Assembly (NCBI GenBank): GCA_018896025.1
Contig: JAHIND010000035.1
Coordinates: 1 to 64,000, forward strand
Length of the DNA stretch: 64,000 nt
Source: Pseudomonadota bacterium
GTDB taxonomy: Bacteria > Desulfobacterota > Desulfarculia > Desulfarculales > Desulfarculaceae
Reading direction: 5' to 3'
The position numbers and the translations under genes are program-made. This document shows positions 43,021-51,053 of the stretch, one piece after another (the stretch's first letter is position 1; each line of letters begins with the position of its first letter). The notes under the pieces were generated by a model. The model was not told the DNA's origin and searched no databases. It saw nothing but the letters and a program-made list of their open reading frames with translations.

Positions 43021-44694
43021 ATGAAACGGCGCAGCCAAAAAATCCTGGAACGGCCCGAGTGGGCCATGAACCGTTCCCTGTACAAGTCCATGGGCTACAG
43101 CGACTATGACCTGGAGCGCCCCATGATCGGGGTGGCCAACTCCTGGAACCGGGTGGTGCCGGGCCACTACAACCTGCGGCAGGTATCGGAGTACGTGCAG
43201 CAGGGCATCCGCCAGGCCGGAGGCACCCCGGTGGAGTTCGGGGTCATCGCCGCCTGCGACGGCATTGCCAACGGCAACCAGGGCATGCACTACATCCTGC
43301 CCAGCCGCGACCTCATCGCCAACGACGTGGAGGTGATGGTGCAGGCCCACCGCCTGGACGCGGTGGTGCTGCTTTGCTCCTGCGACAAGATCGTGCCGGG
43401 CATGCTCATGGCCGCCGCCCGCCTGGACCTACCGGCCATCATGGTGGTGGGCGGGCCCATGGCCGGAGGCTGTGAGTTCGACGGCCGGCCCAGCGACATC
43501 ACCTCCCTCACTGAGGGTCTGGCCATGCTCAGCGACGGCAAGATCACCGAGGAGGATTACCGCCGCCTGGAGGATTGCGCCGGGCCCACCTGCGGGTCCT
43601 GCTCCTTCCTGGGCACGGCCAACACCATGTGCTGCCTGGCCGAGGCCCTGGGCATGTCCCTGCCCGGCACCGCCACCATCCCCGCCTTTTTCGCCGACCG
43701 CCTGCGCGCGGCCCAGGAATCCGGGCGGCGCATCGTGGAGATGGTGGAGGAAAACCTCACCGCCCGCAAGATTATCACCCCGGCCAGCCTGGCCAACGCG
43801 GTGCGGGTGAACAACGCCATCGGCGGCTCCACCAACGCGGTGCTCCACCTTCCGGCGGTGGCCTACGAGGCGGGCTACGAACTGAGCATGGACCAGATCG
43901 AGCGCCTGTCCAAGGAAACCCCCCACGTGGCCAAAATGAACCCGGCCGCTCCGGACAACGTGCCGGACTTTCACCAGGCGGGCGGGGTGCCCGCGGTGAT
44001 GAAGCAGATCCTGCCCCTGCTGGACGGCGCGGCCCTCACGGTCAGCGGTAAGAGCGTGGCCGAAAACGTGGCCACGGCTCAGGTGAAAAACCCGGCCATG
44101 ATCCGCACCATGGAAGACCCCTGGGGCGTGGGCGGCGGCCTGGCCGTGCTGCGGGGCAACCTGGCTCCCAACACCGGCATCACCAAACCGGCGGCCATCA
44201 AACCGGAGATGCGGGTGTTCACGGGCAAGGCCCACTGCTTCGACTCCGAGGAGGCGGCCAACCAGGCCATCTTGGACAACGAGGTGAAGCCGGGCGAAGT
44301 GGTGGTGATCCGCTACGAAGGGCCCAAGGGTGGGCCGGGCATGCGCGAGATGTACAAGGCCATGAAGCTCTTGTACGGCAAGGGCCTGGCCCTGAACACG
44401 GCGGTGGTCACCGACGGCCGCTTCTCGGGCACCAACAACGGCTGCTTCGTGGGCCATGTCTCTCCCGAGGCGGCCGAGGGCGGCCCCTTGGCCCTGGTCA
44501 AGGACGGCGATGACATCCTCATCGACATCCCGGCGGGCAAGCTGCAACTACAGGTGAGCGACGAGGAACTGGCCCAGCGTAAAGCTGACTGGAAAGCCCC
44601 GGCCCCCAAATTTACCAGCGGCTACCTGGCCCTTTACGCCCGCCTGGCCGAATCGGCGGACAAGGGCGCCATCATCCGCCACCGCTCTGAATAG
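43021..44694 (+). CDS. ilvD: Dihydroxy-acid dehydratase (IlvD/Edd family)
   Basis: A 557-residue dehydratase. Iron-sulfur cysteines are seen in LCSCDKIVPGM (C121) and GPTCGSCSFLGTANTM (C191). At the first ligand position it reads VPGHYN, not PCN, like the E. coli type and several sugar-acid dehydratases. The family converts 2,3-dihydroxy-acids to 2-oxo acids in valine and isoleucine synthesis, or dehydrates sugar acids. No other ilv genes are nearby, and it is co-directional with the abfD-like gene. A catabolic sugar-acid role is therefore as likely as amino-acid synthesis. A strong terminator follows. Confidence 0.85.
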   Translation: MKRRSQKILERPEWAMNRSLYKSMGYSDYDLERPMIGVANSWNRVVPGHYNLRQVSEYVQQGIRQAGGTPVEFGVIAACDGIANGNQGMHYILPSRDLIANDVEVMVQAHRLDAVVLLCSCDKIVPGMLMAAARLDLPAIMVVGGPMAGGCEFDGRPSDITSLTEGLAMLSDGKITEEDYRRLEDCAGPTCGSCSFLGTANTMCCLAEALGMSLPGTATIPAFFADRLRAAQESGRRIVEMVEENLTARKIITPASLANAVRVNNAIGGSTNAVLHLPAVAYEAGYELSMDQIERLSKETPHVAKMNPAAPDNVPDFHQAGGVPAVMKQILPLLDGAALTVSGKSVAENVATAQVKNPAMIRTMEDPWGVGGGLAVLRGNLAPNTGITKPAAIKPEMRVFTGKAHCFDSEEAANQAILDNEVKPGEVVVIRYEGPKGGPGMREMYKAMKLLYGKGLALNTAVVTDGRFSGTNNGCFVGHVSPEAAEGGPLALVKDGDDILIDIPAGKLQLQVSDEELAQRKADWKAPAPKFTSGYLALYARLAESADKGAIIRHRSE

Positions 44695-44716
44695 CAGGCA
44701 AAGATCAACATACCGG

Positions 44717-44750
44717 CGGCCCCTGCTTCGGCGGGGGCCGTTTTTTTTTT
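44717..44750 (+). terminator. Strong terminator after the ilvD-like gene
   Basis: CGGCCCCTGC pairs with GCGGGGGCCG (one G-T pair) around a stable TTCG tetraloop, followed by ten T. The T-run reaches the stop codon of the convergent MFS gene. Confidence 0.95.
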
Positions 44751-45895
44751 CAGCGCAGGTTTTTCAGGGCGAGCTGGCCGGGGATGAGCATCACCAGGCT
44801 GATGGCGGCCAAGGCCAAAAATCCCCAGGAGAAATCACCGGCGTAATCTTTGAGCATGCCGAAGAACAGGATCATCAGCCCAGCCCCCAAATTGGCCAGG
44901 AAATTTATGGAGCCGATGAGTCCGCCCAGGCGCTCCGGCGGGGCGATCTTTCCGGCCAACTGAAACAGCGAGCCGAAGTTCAAGGCCCCGCAGCCGGTGG
45001 CCGCCAAAGCCAGGCCCAGGGTGACTGCGGGCGGAAGGCCGCCCAGGCTCAGCCCCAAGAACAGCAGGCACAGTAAACCGATGGTGCCTCCGGCCACCCA
45101 ATAGGCGGATAGGCGAAACAGCACCAGCCCGCCGGACAAGCGCCCCGCGAAACTGAGCCCCATAATCAGGGCCCCACTCCAGGCCAGTTGGGCGGCGGTC
45201 TTGCCGGGCAAAACATCGGCCAGCAGGGTGGGCACCCAGATGGCCATGGTGATGCCCGAGCCGAAGGACAGGGCCAAATAAATGCCCAGCACCCACACCC
45301 GGGCGTCCCGCGCGATGCGGCCCAACTCCAGGCGGCGCTGCGGGGCGGCCTCCCGGCGGGGCAGTTTCAGGGCGGGCACCGCAGCCAGCAGTGGCAGCCA
45401 GCATAGTGCCGCCACCACGAAGGCCCATTGCCAGCCAAAGGGCACCAGGACGGGCACCACCAGATAGGCCAACACGCTGCCCACCGGCACCAGGGCCCCG
45501 TAAAAAGCCTGGAAGATTCCGGCCCGCCCGGGTGGGGCGTAAAGGGCCATCATCTTCATGGGGGTGACGAACACCAGGCCCGCGCCCATGCCGGTGAGCA
45601 GGCGACCCACCACGGCCAGACCCCAGCTGGGGTAAAGGGCGGGCAGCAGGTCGGCCACCACCAGGGTGCTGAGGCAAATTAGCAGGGTGCGCTTCAGGCC
45701 CAGGCGGTCCAGGATCAGGCCGCCGGGCACCTGCATCAGGGTGTAGGCCCAGAACAGGGCGCTGACGATAACCGAGAATCCGGTGTAGGAGCAACCATAG
45801 ACCGCGATGAGCGGCTCCATGGCCGGGGGCAAATTCATGAAGATAATGCCCAGGGTGGGGCCCATGCCCAGGGCGAAGGCTACATAGCGGTTCAC
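44750..45895 (-). CDS. MFS transporter
   Basis: A 381-residue major facilitator with about twelve helices and a compact size. Recognisable parts are the loop GGLILDRLGLKRTLLI between helices 2 and 3, LLTGMGAGLVFVTPMKMMALY, and IYLALSFGSGITMAIWVP opening the second half. It may import or export an organic acid; the substrate is not evident. It is the last gene of the long minus-strand run, 45 bases after the unrecognised protein gene. The GTG at 45895 has no clear ribosome site, so the start is uncertain. Confidence 0.8.
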   Translation of the reverse strand: MNRYVAFALGMGPTLGIIFMNLPPAMEPLIAVYGCSYTGFSVIVSALFWAYTLMQVPGGLILDRLGLKRTLLICLSTLVVADLLPALYPSWGLAVVGRLLTGMGAGLVFVTPMKMMALYAPPGRAGIFQAFYGALVPVGSVLAYLVVPVLVPFGWQWAFVVAALCWLPLLAAVPALKLPRREAAPQRRLELGRIARDARVWVLGIYLALSFGSGITMAIWVPTLLADVLPGKTAAQLAWSGALIMGLSFAGRLSGGLVLFRLSAYWVAGGTIGLLCLLFLGLSLGGLPPAVTLGLALAATGCGALNFGSLFQLAGKIAPPERLGGLIGSINFLANLGAGLMILFFGMLKDYAGDFSWGFLALAAISLVMLIPGQLALKNLR

Positions 45896-45940
45896 CGGGC
45901 CGCCAGCGTGATAATCAGACTGGACCCCATGGGCCGGGCG

Positions 45941-46810
45941 CTACACGCCCTTCTTCACGTTTTCAGCATACAGGAAATTGTGCAGGGCGCAGGGAGCCCA
46001 CTTGTGCTCGGCGCAGATGGACGGCTCGGTGGTCAGCTCGTCAAAGCGGGTGTCCTGGCGCATGGCCTTGTACAGCTCGATGGTGCGCTCCACCTGGTCG
46101 CGCTCACCCTTGGCCAGAAGCACCACCGATCCCTCGGCCCCGGCCGAGCCGCCCGAGGCGGCATGGAAAACCTGGACCCCGGTAAGCTGATGCAGGGCCT
46201 CGATCTCGCTGAAGCGGGCCCCGGCCACGGGCACCAGGCCCACGGGCATGCCGGTGGTGAAGTCCACCCTGCGGGTGCCCATCTCCCGAGCGGTGTCCAC
46301 GATGGAGCCCATGACCGTCTTCTCCAGGCCGCCGGGCAAAATGCAGTGGATGCCCCGAGCCATGACGTAGCCCAGAGCCTTGCCCATGAGCCCTCCGGTC
46401 TCCACGCCCAAGAGCACCCCCACGTTGCCGTGGTTGTCCAAGGCGTTGGCTCCCTTGATGAGCACGTCCTCGGCGCCCATGGTGCCGAGCACCTCGTCCA
46501 TGTCGTTCACCGGCTTGAGCTCGCCCTTTTCGAAAAACCAAAAGGCGGCGTGCCCCTGCTTGGCCAGGATTTGGCTCATGGCCTTGCCCACGCAGGTGCC
46601 CTTTAAGGAGATCATGCCGCAGGCCAAGGCCCCGCCGGTCCAGGCGCCGGTGAGTTCAACGAAGATGTGGGCCCCGGTGGTGCCGCTGGAGAGCAGCACC
46701 CGGCCCTTTTCAAAGGCCCTTTGCACCTGGGGCAGAGCGGCCACGCCCTTGGCGATGAGCCGACGGGAAAGGGAGGGGGTGAAGCAAAGCATGGCGCGGG
46801 TGGGGGACAT
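45941..46810 (-). CDS. Unrecognised 289-residue protein
   Basis: I do not recognise this family. It has no signal peptide or membrane helix. Conserved-looking segments include VLLSSGTTGAHIFVELTG, DVLIKGANALDNHGNVGVL, GGLMGKALGYVMARGIHCI and ASGGSAGAEGSVVLL. These glycine-rich turns suggest an alpha/beta enzyme that binds a phosphate or nucleotide. Cys and His occur near the end (ICAEHKWAPCALHNF). It lies 30 bases downstream of the ComB-like gene and upstream of an MFS gene, so it is likely part of the same pathway. The ATG follows GCAGGAG. Confidence 0.75.
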   Translation of the reverse strand: MSPTRAMLCFTPSLSRRLIAKGVAALPQVQRAFEKGRVLLSSGTTGAHIFVELTGAWTGGALACGMISLKGTCVGKAMSQILAKQGHAAFWFFEKGELKPVNDMDEVLGTMGAEDVLIKGANALDNHGNVGVLLGVETGGLMGKALGYVMARGIHCILPGGLEKTVMGSIVDTAREMGTRRVDFTTGMPVGLVPVAGARFSEIEALHQLTGVQVFHAASGGSAGAEGSVVLLAKGERDQVERTIELYKAMRQDTRFDELTTEPSICAEHKWAPCALHNFLYAENVKKGV

Positions 46811-46840
46811 GGGTTTTCTCCTGCCGGGGCGGGCCCGGCG

Positions 46841-47521
46841 CTACAGGGCTTGGGGCCAGGGCCGGGCCACGGGGTGCGGCTCCCGGCTGATCAGGGGCAC
46901 CGCCCGGCTGTAGTCCGGGCGGGCGCATATTTCCAGGTCGTCCGGCTGACACATGGCGCGCAGTCCGTGCAACGCGGCCAACTCCAGGAGCTTGGCCTCA
47001 AGGGCCGAGGCGTCGGGCCGCTCCCCGGCCAGCATGCGGGCCAGGTGCTCAGCCACCAGGCGGTCTTCCGGCGCGCCGTAAGGATGCTCGGTGCCCACGG
47101 CCAATAGGTGCACCGAAGTGTAATCGCGTTGTCGGATGGCCTCCACCAAGGCGGCGGCGTTGCCCAGGGAACCCACCAACACTGCCTCTGCCGACACCAA
47201 CCGCCGGGGGAGTTGGCTGCCGTTGCTGGTGGTGAGCACCACCGTCTTACCGCTCAGGGGCTGGGCCATGGCCTGGGCCGGGGAGTTGTCGCCGTCGAAA
47301 CCGGCCAACTGAACCCCCTCCCGCTCGCCCCACACCAGCCAGTCGGGATGGGCCCGCTTGAAGGCCTGGGCCTCTTCCAGCTCGGCCACCAGGTGCACTT
47401 CCGAAGCGCCGGAGGTAATGGCAGCGATCACCGTGTTGCTGGCCCGAATCACGTCCAGCACCACCACGCAGCCGGTGACCCGCTCCAGGTCGTCCTGGCG
47501 GGTGAGGATTTCTATGCGCAC
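46841..47521 (-). CDS. ComB-like 2-phosphosulfolactate phosphatase family protein
   Basis: A 226-residue protein of the ComB family, a Mg-dependent acid phosphatase fold that in methanogens turns 2-phosphosulfolactate into sulfolactate. Family blocks are VVVLDVIRASNTVIAAITSGA, GEREGVQLAGFDGDNSP and VVLTTSNGSQLPRRL. Distant bacterial members may act on other 2-phospho-acids. Only the family is certain. It sits between a class II aldolase and an unrecognised gene. Coenzyme M synthesis genes comA and comC are absent, so a catabolic role on phospho-acids or sulfonates is possible. The start is GTG at 47521 with GGGAG upstream. Confidence 0.85.
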   Translation of the reverse strand: MRIEILTRQDDLERVTGCVVVLDVIRASNTVIAAITSGASEVHLVAELEEAQAFKRAHPDWLVWGEREGVQLAGFDGDNSPAQAMAQPLSGKTVVLTTSNGSQLPRRLVSAEAVLVGSLGNAAALVEAIRQRDYTSVHLLAVGTEHPYGAPEDRLVAEHLARMLAGERPDASALEAKLLELAALHGLRAMCQPDDLEICARPDYSRAVPLISREPHPVARPWPQAL

Positions 47522-47543
47522 CCGGCTGCTCCCAGCATGTCCA

Positions 47544-48146
47544 CTATTTACCAGTGTCCGGCGGGAGGCTGCGCAGCAGGCCGCTCAAAAGGGACACGCG
47601 AGCGCACTCCTCCACCAGTTCGGCCAGATTCTGGGCCTGGCGCAAAGACTCGCCCACCGCGATGATGCCGTGCTCGGCCAACAGGGCCGCCTTCGCCTCG
47701 GGCGCGGCAAAGGTCGCGCCAACGGCCTGGGCCAACTCCTCGCTGCCCTCGCCCACCGCCTCCACCAGGGGCACCCGCCCCAGGATGCGCTTGGCGTGCA
47801 CGGTCAGCAGGGGAATCTCCCGGCGGCTCACCGCATAAGCGGTGGCGTGGGGCGGATGGTAGTGCACCACCGCGCCCACCTCGGGCCGGGCCTCATATAT
47901 GGCCAGATGGGAGCGCAGCTCCTTGGTGGGCTTGCCCGCGCCCTGCACCACCTGGCCCTGGTCGTCGCACACCAGCAGGTGGTCCGGCTCCAACTCGCAC
48001 AGGGAAAGCCCACTGGGCTTTACCAACAGGTAGCCGCTGTCCAGGCGCAGGCTCAGGTTGCCGCCGGTGCTCATTTGCAGGCCCAGGCTGAAGGCCCGCC
48101 GGCAGGCGGCCACAAAGTCCCGGCGCGGTTGCTCGGGCATGCTCAT
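47544..48146 (-). CDS. Class II aldolase/adducin family protein
   Basis: A 200-residue zinc aldolase of the FucA/AraD family. The metal-binding histidines lie in VVHYHPPHATAYA (H-x-H), with a further His in LLAEHGIIAVG. STGGNLSLRL and LLVKPSGLSL are the phosphate/glycine loops. Members cleave or epimerise 1-phosphorylated sugars, or act as decarboxylases. The substrate here is unknown; the lactonase directly upstream (3-base gap) and the ComB-like phosphatase directly downstream suggest a sugar-acid or phospho-acid. The ATG at 48146 gives MSMPEQP. Confidence 0.88.
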   Translation of the reverse strand: MSMPEQPRRDFVAACRRAFSLGLQMSTGGNLSLRLDSGYLLVKPSGLSLCELEPDHLLVCDDQGQVVQGAGKPTKELRSHLAIYEARPEVGAVVHYHPPHATAYAVSRREIPLLTVHAKRILGRVPLVEAVGEGSEELAQAVGATFAAPEAKAALLAEHGIIAVGESLRQAQNLAELVEECARVSLLSGLLRSLPPDTGK

Positions 48147-48149
48147 GGC

Positions 48150-48902
48150 CTAGGGCCATACCTTTTGGTCGTAGACCCCGGTGCCGTGGCTGGTGAGCAC
48201 GATGTCGCCCCGGGCCAATATCTTTTCCATGCTGTCGTATAGGTCGAAGATGTTCACGAAGCGGCCCATGGGGGTGAAGGCCAAACCGCGCTTGGGGTCT
48301 GGCTCCATGTTCTCGTCGGCGAACACCGCGTCTCCGGCGATGACCACCGTGCCGCCGTCGGTCTCCACGGCCACCGACTGGTGACCGGGGCAGTGGCCCG
48401 GGGTGGGGAACATGGTGATGCTGGGGCTGAACTGGTATTCGCCGTCCACGGTGTGGAAATCCACGCCCTTGAACGGGGCTTGTACGCCCAGCTTCTCTGA
48501 ATCGTAGGACTTGTAGTAGAGGATGTGCGGGTCCAGGGCAAAGGCCAACTCGGTGGCGTGCACCCAGAACTCGGCCTTGGTGAACAGCTTCATGTTAGCG
48601 CAGTGGTCCCAGTGCAAATGGGTGAAGATCACCGCGTCGATCTCCTCGGGGGCCACCCCCAGCTCGGCCAGGCGCTGATCGATGCGATAGCCATCAGGCT
48701 GGTAGGAGCCGGGGTGGTGCCAATCGGCCTTTTTGGTTTCGGACATGCCGGTGTCCACCAGGACCTTCTTGCCGTCGGCCAGCACCAAAAAGGCGTTGGT
48801 GGGCACCTCCACCTCCTGGTCGTAGCCGTGGCCGCCGGTGATGTACACGCCCTTGTTCAGGCGGATCATGCCGGTGTTCATGGGATAGACTTTATTGCTC
48901 AT
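48150..48902 (-). CDS. MBL-fold lactonase (N-acyl homoserine lactonase family)
   Basis: A 250-residue dinuclear zinc hydrolase. The motif is FTHLHWDHCANMK (HxHxDH), with further metal-binding His in PTPGHCPGHQSVAV and Asp in VVIAGDAVFADE. The subfamily includes AiiA-type quorum-quenching lactonases, but operon context with a class II aldolase, a phosphatase and an MFS carrier argues for a metabolic lactone. The ATG follows GGGAGGCGC. The gap to the upstream UPF0261 gene is 18 bases. Confidence 0.85.
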   Translation of the reverse strand: MSNKVYPMNTGMIRLNKGVYITGGHGYDQEVEVPTNAFLVLADGKKVLVDTGMSETKKADWHHPGSYQPDGYRIDQRLAELGVAPEEIDAVIFTHLHWDHCANMKLFTKAEFWVHATELAFALDPHILYYKSYDSEKLGVQAPFKGVDFHTVDGEYQFSPSITMFPTPGHCPGHQSVAVETDGGTVVIAGDAVFADENMEPDPKRGLAFTPMGRFVNIFDLYDSMEKILARGDIVLTSHGTGVYDQKVWP

Positions 48903-48920
48903 CGGCGATGCGCCTCCCTT

Positions 48921-50150
48921 TCAGGCCGTGGCCTCCGCGGCCAGCATGGCCCGCATTTCCTTGGCGGCCTCGGCCACGAACTCGTCGCTGTTTATGTGAG
49001 AATCCAATTTAATGATAGCAATGCGCCCGTCCAGTTGCTTCTCCAAAGCCTCCAGAAATTGCCCGTCGGCCTCGGGGTCGTAGAACTGCTTGCCCTTGGC
49101 GTTGGGCTCGGAAAAGCCTCGTAGCGGCACCATCACCTTGACCGGCCCCAGAGCCTTGTTGAGCTTGGCGGCCAGGAACCCGGCCGCGCCCACCATCTCC
49201 TCGGCATTGGCCCGCACCAGAGTGATGTTGCGGTTGTGCACGATGTAGTTGCGCCGCTTTTTCCATTCCTCGGTCAACTCCAAATGAGGCCCCATGCAGA
49301 AGTAGTCCACCGCGCCCATGCTCACCAGACAAGGGAGGCGCTTTTCGGCCAGCACGTCCAGATGCTCGGGGCTGGCCTGAAAGATGCCCCCGGCCATGCG
49401 TTCGGTGATCTCGTGGGTGGACCAGTGCAAGATGGCGTCGAAAGCACCCTGGGCGGTAAACTCGTCCAGGGCTGCTCCGCCCATGCCGTTGGCGTGGAAA
49501 AAGGCCATCTCCAGCTTGGGGCCCACCAGAAGCTTGCGCAGCTTGAGAAGACCGGCGGTGACCACCCCAAAGGCGGTGGCCCCGATCACTACGCCCGGAG
49601 GGCGGTCGGTTGGCGCGGGCTCCTTAACCATGGCCGCCAGGCACAGGGCCGCGTTGTACAGAGTGCGGCGCAAGATGAAGTTCATGCCCAGGATGTCGGC
49701 CACCGAGGGGAACACCGCGATGTCCTTGGTGCCCAGGAAAGGGCGCATGTTGCCCGCGGCCAGGGTGGTGGCCATCACCTTGGGGAAGCCCAGGGGCAGC
49801 GACTGCATGGCGCCGGTGCCCATGGCCGTGCCCTGGCCCCCGCCCAGGCCGATGACCCCTTGCAGCTCACCGTCCTGGTGCATGTCCTCCACGATGAGCG
49901 ACAGGCCCCGGCCCATGGTGCCGATGATATGGCCCTTGTCGCCGGTGGCCACCAGCTCGGCCAGCTCCACCCCGGCACGGCGGGCCACCTGCTCACGGGT
50001 TATGTCCGCCACCGGGGGAGGCGTGCCCAGGCTGCCGCAATCGATGATCAGGGCCGTGACTCCTTGCGCCTGGAGCACCTGGCGGACGTAGAGGGTCTCC
50101 TCGTCCTTGGTGTCCAGGGTGGCCATGATCAAAACTTGGGGCTTAGCCAT
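48921..50150 (-). CDS. UPF0261 / Tm-1-like ATP-binding domain protein
   Basis: A 409-residue protein of the UPF0261 family, whose plant member Tm-1 binds ATP. It opens VLIMATLDTKDEETLYVRQ and has GLGGGQGTAMGTGAMQSLP, KVMATTLAAGNMRPFLGTKDI and HANGMGGAALDEF. The bacterial function is not established. It is often found in operons of organic-acid catabolism, sometimes near TIM-barrel partners, which are absent here. It lies between porB (15 bases upstream) and the lactonase, so it probably takes part in the same pathway. The ATG has a GAGG site. Confidence 0.88.
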   Translation of the reverse strand: MAKPQVLIMATLDTKDEETLYVRQVLQAQGVTALIIDCGSLGTPPPVADITREQVARRAGVELAELVATGDKGHIIGTMGRGLSLIVEDMHQDGELQGVIGLGGGQGTAMGTGAMQSLPLGFPKVMATTLAAGNMRPFLGTKDIAVFPSVADILGMNFILRRTLYNAALCLAAMVKEPAPTDRPPGVVIGATAFGVVTAGLLKLRKLLVGPKLEMAFFHANGMGGAALDEFTAQGAFDAILHWSTHEITERMAGGIFQASPEHLDVLAEKRLPCLVSMGAVDYFCMGPHLELTEEWKKRRNYIVHNRNITLVRANAEEMVGAAGFLAAKLNKALGPVKVMVPLRGFSEPNAKGKQFYDPEADGQFLEALEKQLDGRIAIIKLDSHINSDEFVAEAAKEMRAMLAAEATA

Positions 50151-50165
50151 GGGTCTACCTCGCCG

Positions 50166-51053
50166 TTACGCCGCCTGGGTGTCGCCGCACTTCCCGCGCA
50201 GGCGCTCCCAATCCTCGTCAACCCAGTTTTGGAACACCTCGCGCTGGGGCGCGGACATGGCCTTGAAACGGCCCTGCATGTTCAGGTAGTCGGTCACCGG
50301 GGTCTTGGCGGCCATGGGGGTCAGGGACCAGCGCACCCCGTCCCACACCTCGTACAAGGGGAAGGCCCGGCACTGAACCGCCTTGCGCGCCACTTCCATG
50401 GTGAGCTCGGTGTCGTGGCGCCAGCCGGTGGGGCAGGAGGCCAGGATGTGCAAGAAGCGGGTGCCCTTGAGCCCCTTGGCCTTTTCCACCTTGTCCATCA
50501 GGTCGCGGGGATAGCCCACCGAGGCCGTAGCCACATAGGGGATGCGGTGGGCGGCCATGATCTCCACGATGTTCTTCTTGGGCTCCACCTTGGGGGCCGA
50601 GGCCGGGGTGGTGGTGGTCCAGCAGCCCGGCGGGGTGGCCGAGGAGCGCTGGATGCCGGTGTTCATGTAGGCCTCGTTGTCGTAGCACACGTAGATGATA
50701 TCGGTGTTTTTCTCCGCCGCGCCGCTCAGGGCCTGCAAGCCGATGTCGAAGGTGCCTCCGTCACCGGCCCAGGCCAGCACGTTGGTTTCGCCCTTGCCCT
50801 GGCGGTTCAGGGAGGCGCGCACCCCGGCGGCGGCCATGGCGGTGGTGGCGAAGGGCACCGACATCACCGGCACCCGAAGGCAAGTGCTGGGATAAAGGCC
50901 CACGAAGGTGGGCCAGCAACCGGCGGGCATGACCACCATGGTCTTGGGGCCCAGCACCTCCAGCACGTAACGCATCACCAGCGAGGCCCCGCAGCCGGGG
51001 CAGCCCATGTGTCCGGGCGCCAGGAGTTCCTGCTTCAGTATCTTGCTATTCAC
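50166..51053 (-). CDS. porB: Pyruvate:ferredoxin oxidoreductase-type beta subunit (TPP-binding)
   Basis: A 295-residue catalytic subunit with GHMGCPGCGASL as the Fe-S/TPP entry region and a TPP-binding motif AWAGDGGTFDIGLQALSGA ending in YDNEAYMNTGIQ. With PorA, C and D it oxidises a 2-oxo acid to an acyl-CoA and CO2 while reducing ferredoxin. The GCPGCGA motif supplies one [4Fe-4S] cluster. Pyruvate is the default, but substituted 2-oxo acids are possible given the neighbours. GTG at 51053 overlaps the porA stop by 4 bases. The 3' end is 15 bases from UPF0261. Confidence 0.9.
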   Translation of the reverse strand: MNSKILKQELLAPGHMGCPGCGASLVMRYVLEVLGPKTMVVMPAGCWPTFVGLYPSTCLRVPVMSVPFATTAMAAAGVRASLNRQGKGETNVLAWAGDGGTFDIGLQALSGAAEKNTDIIYVCYDNEAYMNTGIQRSSATPPGCWTTTTPASAPKVEPKKNIVEIMAAHRIPYVATASVGYPRDLMDKVEKAKGLKGTRFLHILASCPTGWRHDTELTMEVARKAVQCRAFPLYEVWDGVRWSLTPMAAKTPVTDYLNMQGRFKAMSAPQREVFQNWVDEDWERLRGKCGDTQAA

